From contig CAZBJH010000001.1 of assembly GCA_964492185.1 (NCBI GenBank), forward strand, positions 1 to 64,000: a stretch of 64,000 nucleotides of DNA, read 5' to 3'. Shown piece after piece: positions 44,199-52,721 of this stretch. The notes beneath the pieces were generated by a model. That model did not search any database. It had not been told where the DNA came from and worked only from the letters and a program-made list of their open reading frames with translations. The translations under genes and the position numbers were made by a program. Positions within the stretch are counted from its first letter, which is position 1, and the number at the start of each line of letters is the position of its first letter. Source of the stretch: JAFGSZ01 sp964492185 (GTDB lineage: Bacteria > Bacteroidota > Bacteroidia > Bacteroidales > UBA10428).

Positions 44199-44924
44199 AT
44201 GAGAAAAGTATTACGACTTTTGTATCAGCCTTATAAGTGGTTGATATTCATACCTTTTTTTGTAATGAATACACTTGCATTCGGGGTGGTAGCCGTTATT
44301 TTTTCTATTATTTTCAATCAGCGAACAGGCAGTTATTTTGGCGGAGTGTTATGGTCTCGTTTAAATTCATTGTTTACTCCCATGTTTGTAACCGTTACAG
44401 GAAAACAGAATATTAAAAAGGATACTTCCTACATTATTATTCCAAATCATCAGAGTTATTATGATATATTTGTTGTATACGGCTGGTTAGGAATGGATAT
44501 TAAATGGATCATGAAGAAGGAATTAAAAAAGATCCCGGGTATTGGTTTTGGAAGTCAAAAAGTAGGACATATTTTTTTAGACAGGTCCAATAGCCGCGTT
44601 GCCGTGGAAAGTCTCAATGAAGCTAAGAGAAAACTGGTTAAAGGTATATCTGTTGTTATTTTTCCCGAAGGTACACGAAGTCAGACCGGAGAATTGGGAA
44701 CCTTTAAGCGCGGAGCTTTTAAACTTGCACATGAACTGGAGTTACCCATATTGCCAATAACTATTAAGGGTACAAAAAACATACTTCCTGCTGATTCAAT
44801 TGATCTTCTACCCGGGAAAGTACAACTTATCATTCATAAACCTATTGAATTTGAGGATTATAAGAATGACGATATAAATCAGATAATGAACAGGGTAAGA
44901 GAAGTGATCTTAAGCGGCCTTTAA
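44199..44924 (+). CDS. plsC: 1-acyl-sn-glycerol-3-phosphate acyltransferase
   Basis: A 241-residue membrane-bound acyltransferase of phospholipid synthesis. One or two N-terminal hydrophobic helices (about 15-45) precede the catalytic NHQSYYD (NHX4D), KKELKKIPGIGFG, FLDRSN, VVIFPEGTRSQTGELGTFK and PILPITIKG. All four acyltransferase blocks are intact. It ends 8 bp from the convergent coiled-coil gene. Confidence 0.9.
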   Translation: MRKVLRLLYQPYKWLIFIPFFVMNTLAFGVVAVIFSIIFNQRTGSYFGGVLWSRLNSLFTPMFVTVTGKQNIKKDTSYIIIPNHQSYYDIFVVYGWLGMDIKWIMKKELKKIPGIGFGSQKVGHIFLDRSNSRVAVESLNEAKRKLVKGISVVIFPEGTRSQTGELGTFKRGAFKLAHELELPILPITIKGTKNILPADSIDLLPGKVQLIIHKPIEFEDYKNDDINQIMNRVREVILSGL

Positions 44925-44932
44925 ATCAGGAT

Positions 44933-46331
44933 CTATCTGGCTAATTCTTTGATGATCTTTTTCCTTTCCTTTTCCCGGAGTTCTATGATTTTTTCATTGT
45001 AATCCCGGATTTTTTTGCTCGCCTTTTCCTGTATCTTCAACTGTCTGGCAAGTTCTTTATCTTGTTTTTTAAGCGTTTTATCGTTCTGTTTGCTGATTTT
45101 AGCGGATTGATAATTGGCTGTATTATCTCTTTGTTTTTGTTGAAGTTCAAGGATTTTTTTATTATAACGGGAAATTTTTTCACTTTCTTTTGTATATTTT
45201 TCCATCCGTTTCTCGATTTCCTTTTGCATATTAATTAATACCTGTTCGTTATGTTTTTTTGTTTTTCCGCTTAAACGCTCCATTTCTTCTCTTAACCTTT
45301 CACGCTCCTTTTCCTGTTCTTCGAGTATCTTACGGTTGACCTCGGTAATGTTTGTCTCCAGCTCTTCAAGGGCCTTTTNNNNNNNNNNNNNNNNNNNNNN
45401 NNNNNNNNNNNNNNNNNNNNNNNNNNNNNNNNNNNNNNNNNNNNNNNNNNNNNNNNNNNNNNNNNNNNNNNNNNNNNNCTTCAAGTATCTTACGGTTGAC
45501 CTCGGTAATGTTTGTCTCCAGCTCTTCAAGGGCCTTTTCCCTTTCAGCAGCCTGCCCGCGCAGAACCTGTTCATTGTACTTCTGTATCTCCAGGCTTTCC
45601 TTATCACTTTGCTCCTGCCACTGCTGCCTTTCCTTCTCCCGCGAACGAAGTACCTGCTCATTATAGTTACGGGTTTCTTCGCTGAGCTTGCGGTGACGCT
45701 CCATCAGTCTCTCCCGCTCCTTTTCCCGTTCTTCAAGTATCTTACGGTTGACCTCGGTAATGTTTGTCTCCAGCTCTTCAAGGGCTTTCTGACGAGCCAA
45801 TTGTTGCTCTTTTATTTTTTGTGTGTTATAATCGGTGATTCTTTTATTTTCCTTCTCAATTTCTTTTAATAATTTTTTTCGCTTCTTTTCAAGATCTTTC
45901 AATAATTTATTATTCTCTTTTCTTATTTCCTCACTTGACTTCTCTTTTTCACTGTCCTTTTCTTCCTGGTCTGCTGTCAGCTTTTGATTTTGTCTTTCAA
46001 TCTTCTTGTTTTGTTTTTCATTTTCGGCGAGCCGTCGTTTTTCTGCCTTTTGTTTCCCTCGTTCTGTTTTTTTATTTTCCCTTGCAATTTTTCTTCGTAT
46101 TATTTCAGCTTCACGAGCCTGTTTTCTTTCTTCTCTCCTGACTTGCCTTATTTCCTTATTATTTGCCCTCTTTGCGGATATCTTTGTTAATTTTGTCTTG
46201 ATCCTAACCTTAAGCGGTACTTTTGGTTTATCAATACTGTAACTGGTAGAGCTTCGCTGAGCAAGAACCACTGTACCTTCATGCTGAATAGTTAAGAAAA
46301 AAATGATCAGAATAAACGTAAGATATCTCAT
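44933..46331 (-). CDS. Exported coiled-coil protein with 84-residue repeats, interrupted by an assembly gap
   Basis: One gene split into two frames by 100 Ns (45379-45478). The first part starts with a signal peptide (MRYLTFILIIFFLTIQHEGT..VVLAQ) and runs through a Lys/Glu/Arg-rich helix into KALEELETNITEVNRKILEE repeats; the second part resumes the same repeat and ends in KERKKIIKELAR. The repeat unit is 84 residues (252 bp) with YNEQVL and NYNEQ blocks. Excluding the Ns, the gene is 1299 bp, a multiple of three, so the apparent frameshift is caused by the arbitrary gap length. It is predicted to be a long periplasmic coiled coil. No enzymatic motif is seen. Confidence 0.8.
45125..45788 (-). 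repeat. Tandem 252-bp coding repeat spanning the assembly gap
   Basis: Unit 1 is 45537-45788 (252 bp) and unit 2 is 45377-45536 including the Ns. Unit 3 begins at 45376 and diverges toward 45125. The first about 57 bases of each unit (encoding KALEELETNITEVNRKILE) are nearly identical, which explains why assembly failed here. Confidence 0.85.
45379..45478. other. Assembly gap (100 N)
   Basis: Exactly 100 undetermined bases, a standard placeholder for a scaffold gap of unknown size. Confidence 0.99.
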
Positions 46332-46401
46332 AGTAAATGATTTTTACGTATGAATAGTATTTTTGTTTATGGAAATGTTGGGTAGATTCGATAATACTGA
46401 A

Positions 46402-46409
46402 TATTTTTG
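46402..46409 (+). promoter_or_regulatory. Candidate -7 box for tyrA
   Basis: TATTTTTG, 39 bp upstream of the start codon at 46449, with a TTG 21 bp further up. Confidence 0.4.
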
Positions 46410-46448
46410 CGGTTTTAATTTACACTACCCGAAAAAGTTAAAACATTA

Positions 46449-47219
46449 ATGGATAAAAAAGTTGTTTCGGTATACGGATACGGCCGTTTTGGTAAATTCT
46501 GGGCAAATATACTTGCAAAGGATCATGATGTTAAGGTGTATTCCCGGAGGGGATTAACACCTGATGAGGTCTCAGGGAATATTAAGATCACTGATGAATT
46601 TGATATATATAATTGTGATGCGCTTTTCTTTTGTGTTGCTATATCTGCATTTGAGGAATTACTGAATAATTCAAGAGATAATTTTAAACCGGATACTTTA
46701 TATTTCGATACTTGTTCGGTTAAAGTATACCCTGCCTGCTGGATGGTGGATAATCTGCCCGATAATTCGGAGATCATTGCAACACATCCGATGTTTGGAC
46801 CTGATTCATTCCATTATTCCAAAGACCCCCTGCCAATCGTAATGTCCAACGTCCGCGCGGCAGAAGAAACATTCAGTGAATGGGTAAGCTATTTCAATGA
46901 AAAATTTATGCGTGTTGAGATTATGACACCGGAAAAGCATGATGAAATGGTTGCATACTCACAGGGAATAACTCATTATATCGGACGTGTGCTGGCGGAC
47001 CTTAATCTGGAACCGACAAAGATAAATACACTGGGTTACATTAAGATACTGGAAATTATCCAACAAACCTGCAATGATAGCTGGCAGTTATTTACAGACC
47101 TGCAGCGATATAATCCTTATACAAAAAAGATGAGGGAAGATCTTCATGCCTCAATTGAAAGAATATACACCTATTTAGAGGTAAACGGGCTCAGTAACGA
47201 CAACAAGAAGAAGCATTAG
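46449..47219 (+). CDS. tyrA: Prephenate dehydrogenase (stand-alone TyrA)
   Basis: A 256-residue NAD(P)-dependent enzyme of tyrosine synthesis. The Rossmann motif is YGYGRFGKFWA, followed by VYSRRG, FFCVAISAFEELL, FDTCSVK, ATHPMFGPDS and the substrate-binding helices (MVAYSQGITHYIGRVL). No chorismate mutase or ACT domain is fused, so it is a single-function short form. It is not clustered with other aromatic genes. Confidence 0.85.
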   Translation: MDKKVVSVYGYGRFGKFWANILAKDHDVKVYSRRGLTPDEVSGNIKITDEFDIYNCDALFFCVAISAFEELLNNSRDNFKPDTLYFDTCSVKVYPACWMVDNLPDNSEIIATHPMFGPDSFHYSKDPLPIVMSNVRAAEETFSEWVSYFNEKFMRVEIMTPEKHDEMVAYSQGITHYIGRVLADLNLEPTKINTLGYIKILEIIQQTCNDSWQLFTDLQRYNPYTKKMREDLHASIERIYTYLEVNGLSNDNKKKH

Positions 47220-47309
47220 AAATTCATTTCAAAACGGTTATTTGATAGGCAAAAACCTTGCACATTCACATAAATGTAATAACCGTATCATGCTGATTAT
47301 AAGTTTATT

Positions 47310-47454
47310 TAGTGTCTGTCCATAATGTCCGATATCCGCGTTGCTGCTCACATTTTAAATCCTCAAATACTTTAGTATACCGCGGTTTAAAATGCTCACG
47401 CGCCTTGATCTCGAACATTCTGAACAAACACTATGAGTTTATTGACAAACTCTA
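47310..47454 (+). repeat. Type A palindromic element (145 bp)
   Basis: Runs from TAGTGTCTGTCCATAATGTC to GACAAACTCTA. The arms GTGTCTGTCC...GATATC and GATCTCGAACATTCTGAACA pair imperfectly; inside, CATTTTAAA faces TTTAAAATG. Four bases separate it from a type B element. The rest of the 403-bp gene-free stretch before it (47220-47309) has nothing recognisable. Confidence 0.88.
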
Positions 47455-47458
47455 TATA

Positions 47459-47625
47459 TAGTCTGTCAATAAAGTCGACAAAATGTCTTTTTGGCCATGT
47501 GTCTGTTCAGAAAGTTCCATTTGCAAGGTTCGCGCGGTCCGAAAACGCGGAGTTTACTATAGTCGTAAATGAGCAATTTTCGGATAAGCGTAACGCGGCA
47601 AATGGGACTTTATGGACAGACACTA
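47459..47625 (-). repeat. Type B palindromic element (167 bp)
   Basis: From TAGTCTGTCAATAAAGTCGA to GGACAGACACTA, same length as the copies at 34942 and 43511. Its last three bases (CTA) are, on the minus strand, the TAG stop codon of the metallopeptidase-like gene. It encodes the peptide VNEQFSDKRNAANGTLWTDT seen at the peroxiredoxin N terminus. Confidence 0.88.
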
Positions 47626-49626
47626 ATTAATTGCTTTCCTTACAGCTTCAAGCAAAGGCTCTATAGAAATTCCGGTACCTGTTGATTTTTTCATCCATAT
47701 ATCGGGCGTATACCTGCCCTGGCTGAATACGCGTATGATCTCTGAAGCAAAGTCCTTGTTATCAAGATGATTTTCAAGCTGATACATGATAATATGACCA
47801 AGAGGATATGCAGGCAGATACAGCGGATAACTGATCATATGAGAGTAAACGGCAAGCAGAATCTCATCTTTCGTGCCGAATACCGGAGCATAATAGGTGT
47901 TCCATATTTCTTTGGCATAAGTCATTACAGCGGCTTTTAACTCTTCGGCAGTTGCATCGGGATGGTCGTACAACCAGTTCCAGACTTTCATGTCAACAAG
48001 TGATACTCCCATTATTTCATAACATGACCAGAATACGTCAAGTGCCAGTTCATCAGATACGTTTTGTGAAACTTTCTCAATTCCCAGCAATTCTATATCC
48101 CGATGCTGAAAAATAAAAGCCAGTGCTTCTGTAAAAGCTGTATTAGGAATGCCATGCATTAAATATTCATTTACACGATAAAGTGAAAGAGTTTGCTCAA
48201 CATTGTGACCAAATTCATGAATTGCAATATTGTAAGCTTTATAATCCATACCCTTTTCATTTATCCTGGTACGCAGATGTGATTGGTTGCCCTGCATTTC
48301 CGCACCCCATGCATGACCAGCACCGCGTGCAGGATCCACTGTAACCTTTGAAGCAATAAATGCAGCATCTTTCTTACTGAATCCAAGTTTTTTCAATATT
48401 ACCGGAAGTTCTCTTTCAAAACTTTCCTTATCAGGATAATTTTGTCTTACAATCCGATCAAGTTTATGGGCTTTAGCATTCATTCCGGATTTAAAACCAG
48501 GATACCATATATCAAAAGCTCTGAGCCTGCGGCCCAGGCGTTTTTCAATAACAGAAGCCACCTTACTGACTTCGGACGATGACAGTAAATTGATAAACAT
48601 CTCCTTGATAACTTCTTCCGGGATTTCCATATTTACTTCAAATACCCGTTGGATATATGTGGGATAATCAGGATAAAACCCGTCAATCTTCCTGTTTACC
48701 TTAAAATGTTCCAGCAGATGTTGATATCGTGTGTCCGGTTCTGCAGTATATTCTATCTCCTTATCATTTTCATACAGGGTATTTGAAATCGGATTCCATT
48801 GAATTTGATCATTATCAATGATTTTTTCAGGTATTTCCTGTGAAATGATCCTTTTCATTACCTGGTATATTATTTCCTGTTTTTCCAGGCCTTCACTGTT
48901 ATTTTGATATTGAGCTTTAATCTCATCACGTAAACCCCAGTGTGATATCAATTTAAGATCTTTGGGGAAAACCGATCTTTTATTGTTGTTTACCAGATTT
49001 CCCATGGAGATATTATAACCGGCAATGTAAGCATCAGCCATTGTCAGGTGTTTATTATACTCCTGCCAAATTGAAGAGGGCACTCTTCCGGTAAATTTTT
49101 CTCCAAGTCTTGCCATTGCCCACTCCCTGTCTGTCCATTTCAATCCCTGTGATGATTTCTCATTCAATGAATGCAGGGGAAAATTCAAATTAATATAAAA
49201 TGCTATCTTATTTTTAAAGAAATCTTCATTTAAGTGACTGTCAGGCAAGTAGCTTCCAAAAAGCATGTCGATATCTGATATATTACCTTTGTCCAGATCC
49301 AGTATTTCTCTTAGTCCCAGACTGATCTGATTCATATTCCCGTCCAGAACTTCAAGATAACGCGATATTCTGTTGAAAACCATGTTAAGCTCTTCTTCGG
49401 CAGCTATAAAATGGTCCATACAGAATTGATGAAATTCTTTTTCTTCTCCATCAGACTTTTGCCAGAGAGTAGCCAGACGGTTTACACCCCGATGAATTCT
49501 GTTAGAATGGCTCATACCATGTTCTGACTCCAGTCCGGTAATCACTCTTTGCTTTAATTGGTCGTTTATATATTTCTGATTCATAGCACTATTATCTTTC
49601 TTATTAATACAGGATATAAAGATCAC
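47623..49626 (-). CDS. HEXXH zinc metallopeptidase-like protein, possible lipoprotein
   Basis: A 667-residue protein. The zinc motif HEFGH lies in YNIAIHEFGHNVEQT, and a downstream Glu in FTEALAFIFQHRD fits the third ligand of gluzincin peptidases such as M2, M3 or M32; I cannot assign the family. The long N-terminal half (about 20-400) is helical. The GTG start gives MIFISCINKK, whose Cys looks like a lipobox, but the preceding hydrophobic region is too short: an in-frame stop lies just upstream. A cytosolic start at the ATG 49584 (MNQKYIND) is possible. The stop codon TAG coincides with the edge of a type B element, so the last residues may be altered. Confidence 0.65.
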   Translation of the reverse strand: MIFISCINKKDNSAMNQKYINDQLKQRVITGLESEHGMSHSNRIHRGVNRLATLWQKSDGEEKEFHQFCMDHFIAAEEELNMVFNRISRYLEVLDGNMNQISLGLREILDLDKGNISDIDMLFGSYLPDSHLNEDFFKNKIAFYINLNFPLHSLNEKSSQGLKWTDREWAMARLGEKFTGRVPSSIWQEYNKHLTMADAYIAGYNISMGNLVNNNKRSVFPKDLKLISHWGLRDEIKAQYQNNSEGLEKQEIIYQVMKRIISQEIPEKIIDNDQIQWNPISNTLYENDKEIEYTAEPDTRYQHLLEHFKVNRKIDGFYPDYPTYIQRVFEVNMEIPEEVIKEMFINLLSSSEVSKVASVIEKRLGRRLRAFDIWYPGFKSGMNAKAHKLDRIVRQNYPDKESFERELPVILKKLGFSKKDAAFIASKVTVDPARGAGHAWGAEMQGNQSHLRTRINEKGMDYKAYNIAIHEFGHNVEQTLSLYRVNEYLMHGIPNTAFTEALAFIFQHRDIELLGIEKVSQNVSDELALDVFWSCYEIMGVSLVDMKVWNWLYDHPDATAEELKAAVMTYAKEIWNTYYAPVFGTKDEILLAVYSHMISYPLYLPAYPLGHIIMYQLENHLDNKDFASEIIRVFSQGRYTPDIWMKKSTGTGISIEPLLEAVRKAIN

Positions 49627-49839
49627 TATACCTGATATGAGTTAGGTGAGGGTTTCACAGGTATACAATTACTATTCTGCCTTCGTTATTAGTTTCGCCG
49701 GATTTAGTATAAATTCGATTCATTGCATCTGCCACAGATTAAACGCGTAAATAGAAATATGGGGTGTAATATTTCTTTATTTCATGCTAACAAAAATAGC
49801 TACTATTCGTATCTGTTAATATAAATAATATTTTTTTTT

Positions 49840-50577
49840 ATGAGGAAACTTTATCTTTTTTTATTTCTGATAATTCCCGCCATGGGATATTGTCAGGATT
49901 CCATCCTTTTGCCTGCTGAAATGCCGCGTGAACTAATCATTAAGCACAGCTCATTTGTATTATCCTATAACACCGGATATGTTTTACCCTCCTGGATTGC
50001 ATACAAATTAACAAGTGAAATGATAGAAGGTGATGTAAAGGTGAAAGAAAAATACACTTCCGATCCTAAGATCACCTACCGTTCTGCTGAAGAAAAAGAT
50101 TATAGGAAAACTAGCTATATTATGGGCCAGCTGGTTCCATACCAGGACATGATGCATAGTGAACAGGCAATAAGTGAAACTTTTTATATGTCTAATATTG
50201 TTCCGCAAAAGCCGGCTTTTCATAATTACATGTGGATTGAACTTATGAAAGCGACACATCAGTGGCTGAATACAACAGATAAGCTGTATATTGTTGCCGG
50301 ACCTGTTTTTAAAGATGGTCCTTTTGGAACCATAGGAAAAAATAAAGTGAGCCTTCCCGATCGTTACTACAAAATAATTCTGGATCTGAAAAACAGCAAG
50401 GCCATAGGATTTATTTTTGATAACAGTATGTCTTCCAGGGGTTTAATGAAATCCGCCATGTCTGTTGATAAAATTGAAGAAATAACAGGAATAGATTTTT
50501 TTCCGGATTTACCTGATGAAATTGAAAACCAGGTTGAAGCAGAGTTTGATCCAAACAAATGGCTATTAGAAGAATAG
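49840..50577 (+). CDS. Secreted DNA/RNA non-specific endonuclease-like protein lacking the catalytic His
   Basis: A 245-residue protein with a signal peptide (1-18, ending AMGYCQ). The beta-beta-alpha-metal nuclease fold is recognisable: IMGQLVPYQDMMHSEQAISE aligns with DRGHLAPAxDMxxSEQAxSE, then TFYMSNIVPQKPAFHNYMW and LYIVAGPVF. The DRGH motif is replaced by IMGQ: the catalytic His is Gln97. The metal-binding Asn (N129) is kept. A single-base change would explain His to Gln, but the Asp and Arg are also changed, so this is probably a real pseudo-enzyme or a diverged nuclease. Length fits the family. Confidence 0.75.
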   Translation: MRKLYLFLFLIIPAMGYCQDSILLPAEMPRELIIKHSSFVLSYNTGYVLPSWIAYKLTSEMIEGDVKVKEKYTSDPKITYRSAEEKDYRKTSYIMGQLVPYQDMMHSEQAISETFYMSNIVPQKPAFHNYMWIELMKATHQWLNTTDKLYIVAGPVFKDGPFGTIGKNKVSLPDRYYKIILDLKNSKAIGFIFDNSMSSRGLMKSAMSVDKIEEITGIDFFPDLPDEIENQVEAEFDPNKWLLEE

Positions 50578-50727
50578 TATTCTTAATAATTTACAATCAC
50601 CTCCATTCCGATAAAGATACTATCGCATATCGCGAAACGATCCTTAATGTCTTTTTTATGAAATAATTATATAGTACTGTTCGATTCATAAATTCTTGTT
50701 AACTTTTGTTTTTAATAGCATCCGGAA

Positions 50728-51624
50728 ATGAATAAACTTGAAATTCTTCGTGATGAGCCTGTTTATGAGGGGATTATCAGGAATTTTTATGGGCAGATTG
50801 ATATTGCACTGTATTTCTTATCGTTTATCAGATCAGATCCGGATGAGACTGTTCATGAGATAAGAAAGAATATGAAGAGGGTCAGGGCAATAATAAAATT
50901 GCTGCAATATTCACTCGGAAGGACCGGCTATGTCCAGGAAAACTATTATTACCGTGATATAGGCCGAATGCTATCTCCATTTCGCGACAAAAAAGTGATC
51001 AGTGACCTGGCTGAAAAATACAGTAACAAGCGTTTCAGGGGAGCAAACATGGAAGCATTACAGTCAATAGCCGAACGTTATAGCCAGGCCCACTGCCGGC
51101 AAATCAACAAACTTACAGGTGACCACCTCATTGTTGAAAAAGTGAGCATTCTTTTGGAAAAAGGAAAGAAACGGTTTTCTCAACTATTATCAGCCGGCAT
51201 AGATATTAATTTAATTATAGACTCATATACAAAAACATACAGGCAAACATGTGAAGTATTAATTAAAGTATTGCAAGAAAATGAACCACATATAAAACAT
51301 GAGCTTCGAAAAAAAGCAAAATATTTCTGGTATCAGAGCCAGTTACTTCATAATTATTACCCCGCTTATTTTGGTTTATTAAACAGGCAACTGGAAAAGG
51401 TTTCCGATCTGTTAGGGGCCGGACATGATTTATTTTCTTTTCAGGAAAGCCTGCGAAAAAATGGAATTAAAAAAGAAACAGGAGATTTTTATCTCAATAA
51501 TCTGCTGGTTGATATTAATAAATATATGGCAAAGCATAATATAAGTGCAATTGAATTGGTTAATAAAATAACAGTAGAAGATCCCGGCATTTTTAAAAGC
51601 AGGATAAAGCAATATTTATTATAA
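50728..51624 (+). CDS. CHAD-domain protein (polyphosphate-binding)
   Basis: A 298-residue all-helical protein with the CHAD pattern of paired His and basic residues: DETVHEIRKNMKRVRAIIKL, YYYRDIGRMLSPFRDKKV, HIKHELRKKAKYFWYQSQLL and LGAGHDLFSFQE. CHAD domains bind polyphosphate granules through basic helices. No CYTH domain is fused, and no polyphosphate kinase is adjacent. A type B repeat fragment begins 9 bp after its stop. Confidence 0.87.
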   Translation: MNKLEILRDEPVYEGIIRNFYGQIDIALYFLSFIRSDPDETVHEIRKNMKRVRAIIKLLQYSLGRTGYVQENYYYRDIGRMLSPFRDKKVISDLAEKYSNKRFRGANMEALQSIAERYSQAHCRQINKLTGDHLIVEKVSILLEKGKKRFSQLLSAGIDINLIIDSYTKTYRQTCEVLIKVLQENEPHIKHELRKKAKYFWYQSQLLHNYYPAYFGLLNRQLEKVSDLLGAGHDLFSFQESLRKNGIKKETGDFYLNNLLVDINKYMAKHNISAIELVNKITVEDPGIFKSRIKQYLL

Positions 51625-51632
51625 TACACATT

Positions 51633-51677
51633 CGCAAGCTTAACGCGGCAAATAGGACTTTATGGACAAGACGTTAT
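51633..51677 (-). repeat. Type B element fragment
   Basis: CGCAAGCTTAACGCGGCAAATAGGACTTTATGGAC and a few following bases match the end of type B elements; the other end and the internal palindrome are missing. Confidence 0.75.
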
Positions 51678-51684
51678 TATGAGG

Positions 51685-52158
51685 TTAAAATATCAACCTG
51701 TAAAACTTATAAAGATATTCAAACGGGCCGGTCGAAAACAAGGGATGAAATCCTATGTGGTAACCTTTACTTTCATATTCCTTTATCCCGGGAAACTGAT
51801 TTGTACCTGAATATTTGGATTTAACCTCCAGGTAACGGTAAAAAACATAGCAGAGGATACCCCCAAGCAGGATGGTTCCCGCGATCAATAGCATGACAAC
51901 AATGTAGTTTATCCTGGATGTATATCCATATAAAAAAAAAAATATACTCATGATCAGGGCAACAATTTTTATCGCCCTGCCTACGGAATGAACTTTTTTA
52001 GCATATTTGCTTCGCGGAATACCTATTTTTATATTAGATACCGGTGTGTTTCCCGGATACTTTACACCATCTTTTTCATGCTTTTTGTGCAAATTCACAA
52101 TTACAGGTTTTCCATCAGCAATGAATCGTTCGTTGAAAAAACAGTTTACGGGTTCCAT
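51685..52158 (-). CDS. Two-helix membrane protein, unknown function
   Basis: A 157-residue protein with two transmembrane helices (about 64-82, AIKIVALIMSIFFFLYGY; about 88-110, IVVMLLIAGTILLGGILCYV). The N terminus is basic (VNLHKKHEKDGVKY, PRSKYAKKVHS) and the C terminus holds an aromatic-rich tail (GFHPLFSTGPFEYLYKFYRL). No family is recognised. It lies between two groups of repeat elements. Confidence 0.6.
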   Translation of the reverse strand: MEPVNCFFNERFIADGKPVIVNLHKKHEKDGVKYPGNTPVSNIKIGIPRSKYAKKVHSVGRAIKIVALIMSIFFFLYGYTSRINYIVVMLLIAGTILLGGILCYVFYRYLEVKSKYSGTNQFPGIKEYESKGYHIGFHPLFSTGPFEYLYKFYRLIF

Positions 52159-52191
52159 ATATAACTAATAATTTATTTCAAAATAATTAAA

Positions 52192-52337
52192 TAGTGTCTG
52201 TCCATAATGTCCGATATCCGCGTTGCTGCTCACATTTTAAATCCTCAAATACTTTAGTATACCGCGGTTTAAAATGCTCACGTGCCTTGATCCCGAACAT
52301 TCTGAACAAACAACTGCGAGTTTATTGACAAACTCTA
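52192..52337 (+). repeat. Type A palindromic element, first of an A-B-A array
   Basis: From TAGTGTCTGTCCATAATGTC to GACAAACTCTA, closely matching the copy at 47310. Two bases separate it from the next element. Confidence 0.88.
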
Positions 52338-52339
52338 AA

Positions 52340-52507
52340 TAGTGTCTGTCCATAAAGTCCCATTTGCTACGTTACGCTTGTTCAAAAAATTGCTCATTTA
52401 CGACTGGCAAACTCCGCGTTTCCGGACTACGCGAGCCTTGCAAATGGAACCTTCTGAACACACACATGTCCGGTTAAACATTTTGACTACTTTATAAACA
52501 GACTCTA
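52340..52507 (+). repeat. Type B palindromic element, second of the A-B-A array
   Basis: 168 bp from TAGTGTCTGTCCATAAAGTC to AACAGACTCTA, with arms CCATTTGC and GCAAATGG. It carries several substitutions relative to other B copies, e.g. TTCAAAAAATTG for TCCGAAAATTG. Confidence 0.87.
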
Positions 52508-52509
52508 AA

Positions 52510-52653
52510 TAGTATCTGTCCATAATGTCCGATATCTTCGTTGCTGCCAAAATTTTAATCCTCGAATACTTTAGTATACCGCGGTTTAAAATGTTCACAC
52601 GCCTTGATTTCGAACATTCTGAATAAACACTATGAGTTTATTGACAGACTCTA
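52510..52653 (+). repeat. Type A palindromic element, third of the A-B-A array
   Basis: From TAGTATCTGTCCATAATGTC to GACAGACTCTA. Together the three elements fill most of the 563-bp gap 52159-52721; the flanks are AT-rich and contain nothing else. Confidence 0.87.
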
Positions 52654-52721
52654 AATAATTCCTATTCATTATTCTATTATGAGCATATAGCCCGGTGAAA
52701 TCAATAATGCGGGAAAATCTA

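Noticed and set aside
44933..45661. ORF from 45661 beginning in a different frame before the Ns
   Set aside because: The first about 60 codons are a frameshadow of the coiled-coil gene; the true product joins the 46331 frame to this one across the gap.
47433..47630. 65-codon ORF ending GTLWTDTN
   Set aside because: It lies entirely within repeat sequence (an A tail and a B element) and only reproduces the peptide the B element encodes; not a gene on its own.
49722..49760. Third copy of family C
   Set aside because: GCATCTGCC and AACGCGTAAATA resemble one end of family C, but the match is short and the other arm is absent; could be chance.
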